Positions 11,440 to 22,905 of a stretch of DNA of 64,000 bases are shown one piece after another. The notes under the pieces are model-generated. The model was not told the DNA's origin. It did no database searches and worked only from the letters and a program-made list of their open reading frames with translations. The position numbers were made by a program, and so were the translations under genes. This stretch comes from Inia geoffrensis. Its lineage: Eukaryota > Chordata > Mammalia > Artiodactyla > Iniidae. The stretch is from positions 58,192,436-58,256,435 of the forward strand of contig CM070917.1 in NCBI GenBank assembly GCA_036417435.1. Direction: 5' to 3'. The stretch's first letter is position 1. The number at the start of each line of letters is the position of its first letter.

Positions 11440-11995
11440 GACATCTGAGTTTCTTGACTAGAGGCAGGGAGTGTAGGGGAGGCCCCCCAGGCACTGCTCC
11501 CACAGTTGTCCATGGACCTGGCTGACACCCTCCCTCACTGGGCAGCTCTCAGGTGCCCCCAGGAGAAGCTCTGCATCTAGGGCAGAGGAGGCCAGCATCA
11601 CTCCTTTTCCTGAGCTCCCCACAGGGGAGGGACTGATGGATAGCTGAAGACCAGACACAGGGAGACAAACGGACCAGAGGTAGACGTGAGAGCCTTTCCC
11701 CCTAGGGATGCCCTCCTGATAGGCCCCCACTGCTATGACCCCCTCCACCCTCATCCTCTGCTTTTCTCTGAAGGACACTCTGGGTGGCGGGTTTGATGCC
11801 ACCCAAGCGTTCGTGGGCGAGCTGGCCCATTTCAACATCTGGGACCGCAAGCTGACCCCGGGGGAGGTGTACAACCTGGCCACCTGCAGCACCAAGGCCC
11901 TTTCCGGCAACGTCATTGCCTGGGCTGAGTCCCACATCGAGATCTACGGCGGAGCCACCAAGTGGACATTCGAAGCCTGTCGCCAGATCAACTGA
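6042..11995 (+). CDS. NPTX1: Neuronal pentraxin 1, complete, five coding exons
   Basis: The coding sequence joins 6042-6485, 6776-6983, 9111-9355, 10564-10743 and 11774-11995. It gives 432 residues, the usual family length, with phases consistent at every junction. NPTX1 is a secreted synaptic protein that multimerises through an N-terminal coiled coil and clusters AMPA-type glutamate receptors through its pentraxin domain. Visible features are a signal peptide (about residues 1-22), a heptad-rich region (about 55-90 and 125-215), N-glycosylation sequons NSS at 154 and NDT at 193, and the pentraxin domain from about 224. That domain has Cys256 and Cys316, a probable disulfide pair, and the signature H-x-C-x-T-W-x-T at 314-321. 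The start codon has a GCAGCC context and is followed directly by the signal peptide. No frameshift or missing key residue was seen. The protein differs from the human one, as I recall it, at only a few positions. Confidence 0.98.
6776..6983 (+). other. NPTX1: NPTX1 exon 2
   Basis: The acceptor is CCCTCGCAG and the donor is AAAG|GTAATG. The exon holds 208 nt, codons 149-217 plus the first base of Gly218. It encodes the second coiled-coil segment and both N-linked glycosylation sequons. Intron 1 before it is short (290 nt) and GC-rich. Confidence 0.96.
6984..9110 (+). other. NPTX1: NPTX1 intron 2
   Basis: The intron is 2,127 nt with a GT donor and a CCTCCCCAG acceptor. A MIR-like stretch lies at about 8890-9000 (it resembles the 'gacctctctgagcctt' part of MIR in sense orientation). 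A CACACT-type short repeat lies near 7245-7262. I see no alternative coding exon. Confidence 0.8.
9111..9355 (+). other. NPTX1: NPTX1 exon 3
   Basis: The exon is 245 nt. It finishes Gly218 and encodes residues 219-299, the start of the pentraxin domain including Cys256. The acceptor is CCTCCCCAG and the donor is AAG|GTAGAG. Confidence 0.96.
10564..10743 (+). other. NPTX1: NPTX1 exon 4
   Basis: The exon is 180 nt, exactly 60 codons (residues 300-359). It carries the pentraxin family signature with Cys316. Both ends are phase 0, so skipping it would keep the frame but remove the signature. The acceptor is TCCTTCCCAG and the donor is CAG|GTACAG. Intron 3 (9356-10563) has no recognisable exon. 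Confidence 0.96.
11206..11434 (+). mobile_element. Young CHR-type SINE in NPTX1 intron 4
   Basis: The copy is flanked by a perfect 13-bp target-site duplication, AGAGCGACATCTG, at 11193-11205 and 11435-11447. It ends in about 36 A. It lies about 340 bp upstream of the exon 5 acceptor, in the sense orientation, and is the sister of the copy at 1592-1805. Confidence 0.94.
11774..11995 (+). other. NPTX1: NPTX1 exon 5, coding part
   Basis: The last coding exon encodes residues 360-432 and ends in TGA at 11993-11995. Its acceptor ends in AAG (TTTTCTCTGAAG), a permitted but less common variant of CAG. It encodes the rest of the pentraxin fold. Confidence 0.96.
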
Positions 11996-12315
11996 GGCCC
12001 AGGGTCGGGCTGAGCCTCCTGGTCCCCAGGTCCCCAGCCCCCTCCCGCTTCCCTCCTGCTTGTGTGGTGATGATCCGTCGTCTCTTCTTCTCTTCCTTTC
12101 CCCCAGGAATGACTCAAGGCCATCGCCCTCGCACATGCGCACACGCACACAGCCTGGTTTCGTCCTCGTGCACGTGAAGCAGGCCCGGCTCCCATCTGTC
12201 CCCGAGGTGTCCCCACTTCTCTCTAGGAGCCCGCACTGTTTCTCAGGCATGCCCTGTTCACCAGTAAAGCCGGCAGCTGCAACATTTTGAAAAATGCACA
12301 CGTAGGTGAGAGGAC

Positions 12316-12319
12316 CTGT

Positions 12320-12363
<44 letters not shown>
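12316..12363 (+). repeat. TG microsatellite in the NPTX1 3' UTR
   Basis: About 24 TG units with one early GAG interruption. If the 3' UTR assignment is right, the repeat is transcribed about 320 nt after the stop codon. Confidence 0.9.
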
Positions 12364-12364
<1 letters not shown>

Positions 12365-12582
12365 TACAAGGGTCTGTCTCTCTGGGGAGGCCTTCTCTTT
12401 TAAAATGAGGTATTTCATTTCTTCTTCCTCTGTGGCTTTGGGAAATCTCACGACCGGTCTAATATCTGCATCGCCAACTTTGGTGTCCGCCCGTGTGCCT
12501 TGGGGCTGGTGCAGCTTCTTCTGCAATGCATTTGTCTTTGTTTGTAAACGTTTTTCAGAGCGACATATCTCTATATTGATAA

Positions 12583-12588
12583 AATAAA
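12583..12588 (+). terminator. NPTX1: Candidate proximal poly(A) signal (AATAAA)
   Basis: A canonical AATAAA lies in an AT-rich patch about 590 nt after the stop codon. It would give a short NPTX1 3' UTR that lacks the later TG repeat and the Pumilio-like site. Confidence 0.45.
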
Positions 12589-13408
12589 TATCTTTTAGCA
12601 GTTTGTTAAAGGCCGGGGGCCTCTCCATGGAGAATTTGTATTTTGTCATAGAAGGAATTCTCTCTGAAGGGTTGAAGGCAGACAGTGTCCTGTGATGGCA
12701 CCACGTGCTGGGCGGGGGCAGAGGAGGTGGGACCAGCCTCAGGATCCGGGCAGTCCCTCCCCCAACCCCCAGTGCCTGGCCAGCATCCTGCTGTTGGCAT
12801 CTGAGGGCAGCCCTGGGCCTGGGAGGCCAGCCTGCATACCCAGCTCGGCCAGCTCTGGCCCAGGATACCATCTGTGGCCCTCAGCCTTCCCACGTCCTCA
12901 GACTCCCCTTCAGCTGCCAGCTAGTGCCCCCAAGAGAGGAACATCCCATCCACAGCCCAGGAAGCCAGGACCCCTGGTCTCCTCCCCTTGGCCTCTGGCA
13001 GTGGGAGACCAGAGGCTTCGGTGGGTCAGCTTGAGAGCAGACCTTTTAGACCAGGAAACCCGCACTCTGATTACGACCCAGCCACACAGGGCCACTGGAA
13101 TTTGAACCCAGCCAGTCGACGGGCCAGGTCCATGGTAACTCTGACAGCCATATTCTTCACCCGGGCCGAGGCGAGCCCTCCAAGGGGGCAGGGCCTCCGG
13201 AGACCTCTCCTGGGGAGCCACGCATGGCTAGGCCAGGGCCTGAAATCCACTCCCCCATCTTACAGAGCACAAGTCCTGATGTAGCCCCCAACCTGTCACC
13301 AGCTGGTGACACTGAGACCCAGCCAGTGTCCAGAAGCTTTGACATTTCTTTCCCTCCATGAAAAACTAACATGTGTGCCTCGTTCTAGTCCTTCCAAGGT
13401 GGGGAGAA

Positions 13409-13410
<2 letters not shown>

Positions 13411-13455
<45 letters not shown>

Positions 13456-13463
13456 TATGTGTG
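13411..13463 (+). repeat. Second TG microsatellite
   Basis: A run of GT units with two GTAT interruptions near its 3' end, within the probable long NPTX1 3' UTR. Confidence 0.9.
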
Positions 13464-15684
13464 AGCAGAAGAGCAGTCAGACGGATCACACGCAGGGGAG
13501 GGTGAGCTCCCTGCTTTGTTGCACCATCTGGGGGTCGCACACCCTGAGGGCAACCTGGACTCTGTCACCAGGAGTCTAATTAGCAAAAGGCTGGCAAGTC
13601 TTTCTAGAAATTTTACTGCACTGCCTGGCTCATCTACAGCTGCAGACGTTTCTTCAGGAGGAGCAGGTGTTTCTGTCTTCTGTTCCTTCCAGGGCACCTG
13701 TCTCCTTAAACGCAGGTCCGTGTTATGTCGGAAACCTAGTGCATCTGTATGTGTCTGTGTTGGTGTCTCTGTGTTGGTGTCCACGTGGGTGTCTGCACGG
13801 TACCCAGTCGCCATTCTGCAATGCATCACTCTAGTGCCGAGGGTGAGGTCCAGGCGCCAGGCTGCGTGTTGTGGTTCAACGGTGGCTTTTTCTGAGACCG
13901 CTGTGCTTTGTCAGAGCCCATCGGGCTGTGGCATCTGTGGATCTGAAGGGATCTTCTCTGTTTGCATGTTCCTTGGGGTGGCATGTCCCTTGCTTCCTCA
14001 GTCTGGTGTGTGTTCCCCTGCCTGCATGAACTTCTTTGGTTCTGTGTTGTGTGCCCAGTGCCACCCATTGTTCTGTGACCATCCATGTAGCTACTAAAAA
14101 TGGCTGGGTAAGCAAGCCAAGGGTGTCGGAGGAGGTCAAGGGAGAGCTCGATTCCCTCTCCCCCTCCCCACTCCCCAAACACACCAAGAAGTATTTTCAA
14201 CGTGTAGGTTGAGAACAAGCCTAACAATGCTTGTGGTTGGGAGAGAGTGAGAGCTTAGTATCCCCCTCTAGGCCAGATCGGCCCCACCCCTCACTTCAGC
14301 CATCTCAGAGCTGTAGGCAAGGCCCAGAGTGTGCTAGGTGCTCTCCCATCAGCACCTCCCACCAGCCCCTGCCGATCTATGGATCTACCAGGCCCGGGAC
14401 CACCTCCTGTCCCAGTGGGCGCAGTGGGAGCTGTCCTTTCAGGACCACAAGCCATCCTCTGCCCTAAGTAGAGAGGGGCAGAGCACACCCCAGATGCTTA
14501 CGCCTGTGTCCCTTCAGCCTCCAGACCTGTTCACCCTCCTCGCCCCTCCCCTGACACACCTGCGGTGCCAGGGATGGAAGCTGATGTTTGACTCCCTCCG
14601 CCCTCCCCAGCTGGAGCCTGTGCCAAGCCCTGGACTCCCTTACTGTGGTAACACTTGGCACTTTGCCAGCCCGGAGGAAGGCCGATTACACAGCCACAAA
14701 TCTAATCCACATAGTTTCCATCTACCCCTTAATCTGACTGATGTTCCCTCTTGCACTGAATAATACATGCCTATCTCAGGTAAGCCATTTTATAAAATAA
14801 GAAGATAAAAAAGCACTGTCCAGACAGTGTTTGCTTTCGCCGAGCTGGTGTCCCACAGCTCCCTGGGTGTCCGAGGTGGGAGAGCTGCTGACAGAGGCTC
14901 TCTGGGCCCTCAGGGGATTAGAGCCCACTTGAATCGTAAGCCTTTCTTGCTTTTGATAACAGTATTATTTCTCTTACTCTAGACGAAAAAGTTTATTACC
15001 AAACGAGTATTTTTATGAAAGAAAAGGACAAACCTATAAATTAACTCAACCTATATTTCCCTTGAAAATACTTTCAGGCTCCGCCAGAAACGTAGAACTG
15101 AAAGCATGTTATTTTGGAAGAAAGAGATACATTTTGTATGCTTTCTGTTCCTTTTGTAGATTCACAGTTTTATTTTCTAAGACTGCAAAGATCACTTTGT
15201 CACCAGCCCTGGGACCTGAGACCAAGGGGGTGTCTTGTGGGGAGTGAAGGGGAGGGAAGAGGCTGGCATGAAGGTCACAGTCGTTCCAATGTGCTCCAAA
15301 GAGGGGCCACCTGTTCTCAAAGATGTGTCGGGGATGGGATGTACACTGGCCATTTATGGTGGCCCCTCTGTCTCGAGCCGACTTGTTAAGTGGAATGAGT
15401 TGAGGACTCGATGGTCAGTTCCAACCCTGATAGAAGAAACTAGGGTTCCGAATTATAAACATTAAGAGGATAGTATCCTTTGTAATCTTACGGCAACCAA
15501 AATGTGGCTTAAAGCAGTCATGGTTTCATCTCTTAAAACACAGTGTGTAAATTTTTTCAGCTAATGATGGGAAATGTATCACTTCCATGCACAGTGGACT
15601 TAAGTGCCATTTGTTGAAGGGGAACAAGTCACTGAGGAGAAAAAAAGCCCAAATACTTAAAGTCCCAATTTTGTCTTATTTGCC

Positions 15685-15711
15685 AAAAAAAAAAAAAAAA
15701 AAAAAAAAAAA
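15685..15711 (+). repeat. Oligo(A) tract in the 3' UTR
   Basis: About 27 consecutive A. They are not preceded by a SINE body or flanked by an obvious target-site duplication, so the tract looks like a simple repeat. It could cause internal oligo-dT priming in cDNA libraries. Confidence 0.8.
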
Positions 15712-15758
15712 TCAACGACAACAACAAAGCAAACCCCCTATGGTTGATATTGTTATAT

Positions 15759-15766
15759 TGTATATA
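15759..15766 (+). promoter_or_regulatory. NPTX1: Pumilio-type motif TGTATATA in the 3' UTR
   Basis: TGTATATA is a full match to the Pumilio recognition consensus UGUANAUA if transcribed. It lies in the AT-rich distal 3' UTR, so only a long NPTX1 isoform would carry it. An 8-base motif can occur by chance. Confidence 0.4.
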
Positions 15767-16001
15767 CTGTATAATAGGAAACAGAATTGATGTATCTTAC
15801 TTTTTCATTATTTGCTAACCAAAGCTGTACATTTTTCATATGATCTGCAGCCTTTTGGGTATCTAATGGGTCAAAACCATGGGACCTGCCACCTCCCATA
15901 AGCAGTTCTGGAAATGCACTATTTCTACTGGTATTCTTGCTTTTTTCTTTTTCTTCATTTTCTTGCTGAAATGACATGAATTGTTGAGTTTATTTTTACA
16001 C

Positions 16002-16007
16002 AGTAAA
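16002..16007 (+). terminator. NPTX1: Candidate distal poly(A) signal (AGTAAA)
   Basis: AGTAAA is a known weaker variant. It sits at the end of the AT-rich tract, just before base composition returns to GC-richer intergenic DNA. Confidence 0.35.
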
Positions 16008-16010
16008 GAG

Positions 16011-19000
16011 TGAAGAAAGACTGTGGTCTCCCTGGAATGTCTCTTCTTTTCTCAAGTTTGCAAATGTCACCTCAACCTGCTGGAGGACCTCAGGGGTCCT
16101 CCCAGGGGATGCATGCCTGCCTATTACCCTGTGCCCCTTGAAAATCCCGCAGCCATCTGGTGACACTGGACATCAGAGGTGGGGAGGGGGCCTGCCCGAT
16201 AGCCAATACCAAGGCAGAGTACCAAGGCAGAGAGAGGTGAAGTGATTTCCCAAAGTGTGGAGGCCACACTGGGGCTTGGGGTGCAGAGTAACTGCCCGTT
16301 CCTCACCTCGCCTGCAGCCCTGCTCCTTACTGAGTGAATGCACTGCCCACAGCACACCTGGGCACAGGTCGCAGGTGGCCTGGGCTTGTCCTTCCCAAAC
16401 AGCCCTGCTCTGCTCTCCTTTGCCACATCCCTGCTGACCCATCCTTGGCCAACACCTGGTTACCTCTCCTCTTTTGGGGTTCCCAGGCTGCTTTCCTGCT
16501 CTCAAGCAAGACAGCATCTCTGGATTCACATAACAAGAAGATGGGTGACGCGGGAGCCCTGGGCCCTGAGAAGAACTTACTTCCCTGGCTCCTGGTGGAC
16601 CAAGCTAGACTCTGGATGAACGAAGAGCTTTGGAACTGTTCCCTTCCAGGGGACAAAATTAATGACCAGGGGCCAAAGTAGCCTGCCTGGTTGGTGGGTC
16701 TCCCCCATGCCCCAACACACATGCCCACCCGCACACTGGGTTAGCAGAGGGGACTTGGCCAGGACTCAGGACCTGGGGTTTGGTGGGGTGTAACTGAGCC
16801 GTCCATTGCCTGGGGTGGTACAGAAGGAGGGGATTTGGCCTCAGAGCAGGTGGCCACTCGCCCTAGTGCCCCTGCAGGAGGAACCCCAGTTGGGAGAGAG
16901 AAGCCCCTGCCAGGTTGAAGACCCTGGACCTGTTTTCTCCAGAGTTGCCCTTGGCGGGTGGTATCCGCCTCCAGGCTGCACACGCGTGGCCAGGGCAAGG
17001 GTTGTACCCAACCCCAGCAGCTTCAGCCAACACACTACCTCTTTGCCTCCCACTCAAGCAAGTGCGTAGTTATGCCTTTAATAACATCACTCTTACATTT
17101 CTAATTTCTATGGAAGTGCTCATTCAAAAACTTGGGTATTTTAACTATCATCAGAAACAAGTTACTTTCCCCACCTCTCACACCTGATATTGGTACATCA
17201 GTGACTGACTTTAGGGGCCATAGAGCTGAGAACAGCAGCTCGCAGGGAGGCAGTCAGGCCTTGCTGCTCAGCTCGCTTGCATGGGAGCCTGGGGCAGAGG
17301 GACACAGGCTCGGGATTTCAAAGCTGGAGAGTGTCTCCAAAGCCATTGACTCCAACGGCCCATCAGGTGTACGAAAATGTTCTCAGCTTGCACATTTCTA
17401 GTGATGGGGAACTCACTATTCATAGAGAGTCTGCCCCATTTTCAGACAGCTCCAGCTGGGAGTTTCCTTTTTTTCTTTTCTACCTTTTCTATCTCTTTTC
17501 TGTAGTGTCCATTTCCTTATACTGAGCTGCAGCGTCCACCCACCTGTCTGCACACAGGGAGACAGCCCCCATGTCCCCTGGGTCTCAGCCTTCATGTCTC
17601 TGCCGCACCGCCTGGCTGACCTGCTCTAGGGTCACACTCCTCCCACCCCAGAAGCCCCCCAGGGGGCAGCATAGGAGTGTAGACCAACCCCTGGAGGGTC
17701 CAAGGAATGTATCACCCCACCCCCATCCTTGCTTCAGGAAGCTGGGGCTTGTGCATCAGCTGGGGGGTCCCCAGGGTAGAGGAAGCACAAGTCCCAACCT
17801 GCTCCACCTCCTCGTCTGCTCCCCAGGAGGCTCCCAGCGAGTGGGCCTGTCCGCAGCAGCCCCCTCTCTGCGGACCTCCAAGGAGCACAAAGCCGCATGG
17901 GCTCTGAGAAGTTAACTACTCACCGGAATGAGGAAATAGGAGAGGATAAAAGTGGTGGCAGGGGGGGAGTTACAAAGGTTCTGGAACTCTTCGAAAGGCC
18001 TGTGGTTCTGAGCTCAGGGCTTGGCTTCTTTGTAGGAACCAGATGCCCTTCCGAAGAGGCTGGAACGCTCAGCCCAGCCAACGAGGGGCCCTCCCTGGGA
18101 TGCAGTCAGCCAGCACTGCTGCCTTGACCTTAGCAGAACTGCCTCCCCCCTCCCCCACTAGGAGATTCTTTCCCATTCACAGCTGGCGGTGCCCACCTGG
18201 GCTCAGGCCCATCGGCTAGCTTTGCCAGGGGCCCAGACCCTCACGACTCTCCACAGTCCACCTCTGGAGGTGCCCCGGCAGTGCTGCCACCCTCCAGGGG
18301 CCATTGACATCCGCACCGTGCATCATGCTCTGTGCTGAACTCATTCCTACGCGTCATCTCACGTCATCCCAATGGCCACCCTGATGATAACACTGATTTT
18401 GCAGATGAGGAGCTGGTGGGGAGGCCGGGTGACCTGCTGAGCTCATGAGTGGCAGGGCGGGCGATCAGACTGCAAAGCCCCTGTCTTCCCACACTAGCTA
18501 TCACGTTCCGAGTTCATCTGCAGGGGTCAGCAGCTGGCAGGTCACCTCCTCACAGAGGACCTAGTCCCAATCTGAGCCCGTGAATCTCTGGCCAGACCTG
18601 CTCTTCCCTCGCACTTTGCTGCTCTGTCATCCTTGGCCCCTCAGGTTCTCACGCACCCACGTGTGATGCACGTGGTAAGTCCCTGTGGCCTCGGGTTTCC
18701 GAGATGCCCCTCCCCACAGGAGCAGAGCCTCCCTCCTCTCCTGACATTCAAATAAATTGTTTCTAACAGTCTTATCCTTAAAAACTGAAAATCCTGTCAT
18801 TTCTTGGTTTCCCCATGAAGCACACTTGCATTTCCTGAGACTCACACGGTCACTCAAGGAAGTGGACAGTCGTCTTTAGGGCCGTGGTTTCTCCCAGCAT
18901 AGGAAGACAGGGTGGGACCAGCTGGTCTCTGCAGTCCCTTTGGGCTCTCCCTCGAGCCTAGGAGGCAAGCTCCCCAATCCGTGGGGACCAGCAGGGCCCT

Positions 19001-19386
19001 CTGTGCAGGATGTCTGACCTACCTGCTCCTAGACCCTTGCTCACACAGGACGCCTCTGCCCACTGCCCCACCAGCAGTCCAGCAGCCATGGGATCTGCCC
19101 TCACCAGACTTCTCCTCAATGTTAACTGCCCCCTCAGGGTCCCTGTTCAGGCTACATAAGTTCATATTTCTGATCACTGTTGGTGGACCTGGGTCACATT
19201 TTCTCCCCAGAATCTCTTAGCTACCATATAAATCAGGGTGCATGTAGGTACCTGGGAAGGGGTCCACAGGCCCTGAGCCCACTGTCATGACCTGGACTCA
19301 TCAGCCTCCCTTTGGGGACAGGGGCAGAGAAGTATATTAAGGAAATGAAGAACCACAGCTGACCCTTTAGAAAAACATACACACAG
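16011..19386. other. Intergenic DNA with MIR fragment
   Basis: No gene was recognised. A minus-strand MIR remnant lies at about 18330-18500 (GATTTTGCAGATGAGGAG and the region after it). A CTCF-like motif lies at 17656-17671 and is listed separately. A stretch near 17390-17450 resembles an ancient interspersed repeat that I cannot name. Confidence 0.65.
17656..17671 (+). promoter_or_regulatory. CTCF-like motif
   Basis: CCCCCAGGGGGCAGCA matches the CTCF core consensus (CCASYAGRKGGCRSY) with one mismatch by eye. Its position just beyond the NPTX1 3' end would suit a boundary, but the call is motif-only. Confidence 0.3.
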
Positions 19387-21066
19387 GAGATCAGCCAAGA
19401 TGGCAGAGTGGAAGGACCCTGAGCTCACCTCCTCTCACAAGCACATCGAAATCACAACTATTTACAGAACAATCATCAATGAAAAAGACCTACCAGGAAA
19501 GATCTTCCACAACTAAAGACATAAAGAAGGAGCCACAACGAGACGGGTAGGAGGGGCAGACGCTCGATAAAGTCAAGTCCCATAACCCTGGGTGGGCAAC
19601 CCACAAACTGGAGAATAATTACACTGCAGAGGTTCTCCGACAGGAGTGAGAGGTCTGAGCCCCATGTCAGGCTCCCCAGCCTGGACGTCCTGCACCAGGA
19701 AGATGAGCCCCCAGAACCATTGGCTTTGAAAGCCAGTAGGGCTTAATTTCAGGAGTCCCATAGGACTGGGGGGGAAAAGAGACTTCACGCTTAAACGGTG
19801 CGCACAAAATCTCGCGCGTGCTCCAGGACCCAGGGAAGAAGCACTAATTTGATAGGAGCCTGGGCCAGACCTACCTGCTAGTCTTGGAGAGTCTCTTGGA
19901 GAGGTGAGGGTCGGGGGGTGGCTCACCCTGGGGACATAGACTCCGGTGAGAGCCATTTTTGAGAGCTCCCGCTACTGCGTGGACACTGGTGCTGGTAGGC
20001 ACCATTGTGTGGGATCCTCCCTCTAGCTCATCAAGGCCGAGACCTGGCGCGCTACCCAACAACCTGTAGGCACCAGTGCTGAGATGCCTCAGGCCAAGCA
20101 ACTAACTGACGCAGCCCCACCCATCAGCAGACAAGCTGCCTAAAGACCTCTTGAGCCCACAGCCACCCCAGACACCGCCCTGCCCACCAGAGGGCCCAGG
20201 ACCCAGCTCCACCCACCAGTGGGCAGGCACCAGACACAAGAAAACCACAATCCCACAGCCTATGGATACAGCCTGCCCACCAGCAGGCTAGACCCTGCCC
20301 TGGAACCAGCTGGGTCCCAGTCCTGCCCACTATCAGGCCAACACAAGCTTCAGGACAGCCTGGACCCTGTACCCAACTGTTTCAAGAACCGCCCACCACC
20401 CCCACCACCCCCACCAACAGTGATGTGACACCAGCTCTGGGATCCCTGAGCCCGGCAAAAAAGAGTCCGGGACCTGGCTCTGGTCACTAGGACGCAGGCA
20501 CTAAACCCAGGGTTAACACCTATTCTTCTCAAATTATTCCAAAAAATTGCAAAGGGAAAAACACTTCTGAACTCATTCTATGAGGCCAGCATCACCCTGA
20601 TACCAAATAACAGACAAATATTTCACAAAAAAAGAAACCTACAGGCCAATATTACTGGTGAACATAGATGTAAAAACTCTCAACACAGTATTAGCAAACC
20701 GAATCCAACAATACATTATAAGGATATTACACCATGATCAAGTGGGATTTATCCCAGGGATGCAAGATTTTCCAATATCAGCAAATCAATCAATATGATA
20801 CACCACATTAACAAATTGAAGAATACAAACCATATGATCATCTAGAGAGATGCAGAAAAAGCTTTCTCACAAAATGCAACACGTATTTATGATTAAAAAA
20901 AACAAAACAAAAAAACTCCAGAAAGTGGGCAGAGAGGGAACATTCCTCAACATAATAAAGGCCATGTATGACAAACCCACAGCCAACATCATACTCAACA
21001 GTGAAAAGTTGAAAGCATTTCCTCTAAGATCAGGAACAAGACAAGGATGCCCATTCTCATCATTTT

Positions 21067-21186
21067 TGGGGAGGGGAGGGCAAGCCACGTGGCTTGTGGG
21101 ATCTTAGTTCCCTGACCAGGGATTGAACCTGGGCCCTCAGCAGTGAAAGCACAGAGCTCTAACCACTGGACTGCCAGGGAATTCTC
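21067..21186 (-). mobile_element. Short CHR-2-like SINE nested in L1
   Basis: The copy is on the - strand and ends with a head read in reverse (CTGCCAGGGAATTC). Its target-site duplication is TCTCATCATTTT at 21055-21066 and TCTCATCACTTTT at 21187-21199. It interrupts ORF2 just upstream of the FADD motif. Confidence 0.85.
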
Positions 21187-21498
21187 TCTCATCACTTTTA
21201 TTCAACATAGCATTGGAAGTCCTAGCCACAGCAATCAGAGAAGAAAAAGAAAGAAAAGGAGTCCAAATTGGAAAGGAAGAAGTAAAACTGTCACTGTTTG
21301 CAGATGACATGATACTACGCATAGAAAATCCTAAAGATGACACTAGAAAACTACTCATTAATGAATATAGTAAAATAGAATACAAAATTTATATATAGAA
21401 ATCTGTTGCATTTGTATACACTAACAGTGAACTATTAGAAAGAGAAATTGAGAAAACGATTGCATTTACCATTGCATCAAAAAGAATAAGATACCTAG

Positions 21499-21848
21499 GG
21501 GACTTCCCTGGTGGTGCAGTGGTTAAGAATCCACCTGCCAATGCAGGGGACACGGGTTCGATCCCTGGTCCAGGAAGATCCCACATGCCATGGAGCAACT
21601 AAGCCTGTGTGCCACAGCTACTGAGCCTGCGCTTTAGAGCCTGTGAGCCACAACTACTGAGCCCTCATGCCACAACTACTGAAGCCCGCGTGCCTAGAGC
21701 CCATGCTCTGCAACAAGACAAGGCACCGTGATGAGAAGCCCGCGCACCACGACGAAGAGTAGCCCCCGCTTGCCGCAACTAGAGAATGCCTGCACACAGC
21801 AGTGAAGACCAAACGCAGCCAAAAATAAATGAAACAAACAAACAAACA
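21499..21848 (+). mobile_element. Long CHR-1-like SINE nested in L1
   Basis: A full-length copy of about 350 bp with the tRNA-like head GGGACTTCCCTGGTGGTGCA, repeated 'CACAACTACTGAG' body motifs and an A-rich tail. The target-site duplication is imperfect (AAAAGAATAAGATACCTAGG versus AAAAGGATAAGATAGCTAGG), so it is an older insertion. Confidence 0.9.
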
Positions 21849-22776
21849 AAAAGGATAAGATAGCTAGGAGTAAACTTACCTAAGGAGGTAAAAGACCTTT
21901 ACTCAGAAAACTATAAGACACTGATGAAAGAAACTGAAAACAACACAACCAGATGGAAAGATATACCGTGTTCTTGGATTGGAAGAATCAATATTGTTAA
22001 AATGATCATACTACCCAAGGCAATCTACAGATTCAATGCAATCGCCATCAAGTTACCAATGACATTTTTCACAGAACTAGAAAACACAATTTTAAAATTT
22101 GTATGGTAACACAAAAGATCCTAAATAACCAAAACAATCTTGAGAAAGAAGAACAGAGATGGAGGAATTACACTCCCTGACTTCAGGTTATACTACAAAG
22201 CTACAGTAATCAAAACAGAATGGTACTGGCACAAAAACAGCCCTACAAATCAATGGAACAGGATAGAAAGCCCAGAAATAAACACTTATGGTCAATTAAT
22301 CTATGACAAAGGAGACAGGGACATACAATGGAGAAAAGGCAGTCTCTTCAATAAGTGGTGCTGGGAAAACTGGACAGCTACATGTAAAATAATAAAATTA
22401 GAACATTCTCTAACACCATATACAAAGATAAACTCAAAATGTATTACAGACCTAAATGTAAGATCAGAAACCATAAAACTCCTGGAGGAAAACACAGGCA
22501 GAACATTCTTTGACCTAAATTGTAGCAATATTTTTTTGGATCTGTCTCCTAAGGCAAAGGAAATAAAGGCAAAAATAAACAAATGGGACCTAATTTAACT
22601 TAAAAGCTTTTGCACAGCAAAGGAAGTCATCAACAAAATGAAAAGACAATCTAGTGAAGGGGAGAAATTATTTGCAAATGGTATGACCAATAAGAGGTTA
22701 ATATCCAAAATATACAGACAGCTTATACAACTCACCATCAAAACCACAAACAATCTGAATGAAAAATGGGCAGAAG

Positions 22777-22905
22777 GGACTTCCCTAGTGGTCCAGTGGT
22801 TAAGACTCTGCACTTCCACTGCAGGGGGCATGGGTTTGATCCCTGGTCAGGGAACTAAGATCCCACATGCTGTGCGACAAAAAAAAAAAAAAAAAAAAAA
22901 AAGAA
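22777..22905 (+). mobile_element. Short CHR-2-like SINE nested in L1
   Basis: Head GGACTTCCCTAGTGGTCCAG, body of about 100 bp, poly(A) tail. The target-site duplication GGGCAGAAG lies at 22768-22776 and 22906-22914. Confidence 0.9.

Larger units (their letters stand above)
11996..16010 (+). other. NPTX1: Probable NPTX1 3' UTR
   Basis: No coding exon is visible. NPTX1 mRNAs are known to be several kilobases with long 3' UTRs. This stretch becomes AT-rich from about 14.95 kb to 16.0 kb, like a distal 3' UTR. A canonical AATAAA occurs at 12583-12588, and AGTAAA at 16002-16007 is the best distal candidate. The true end is an inference. Confidence 0.6.
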
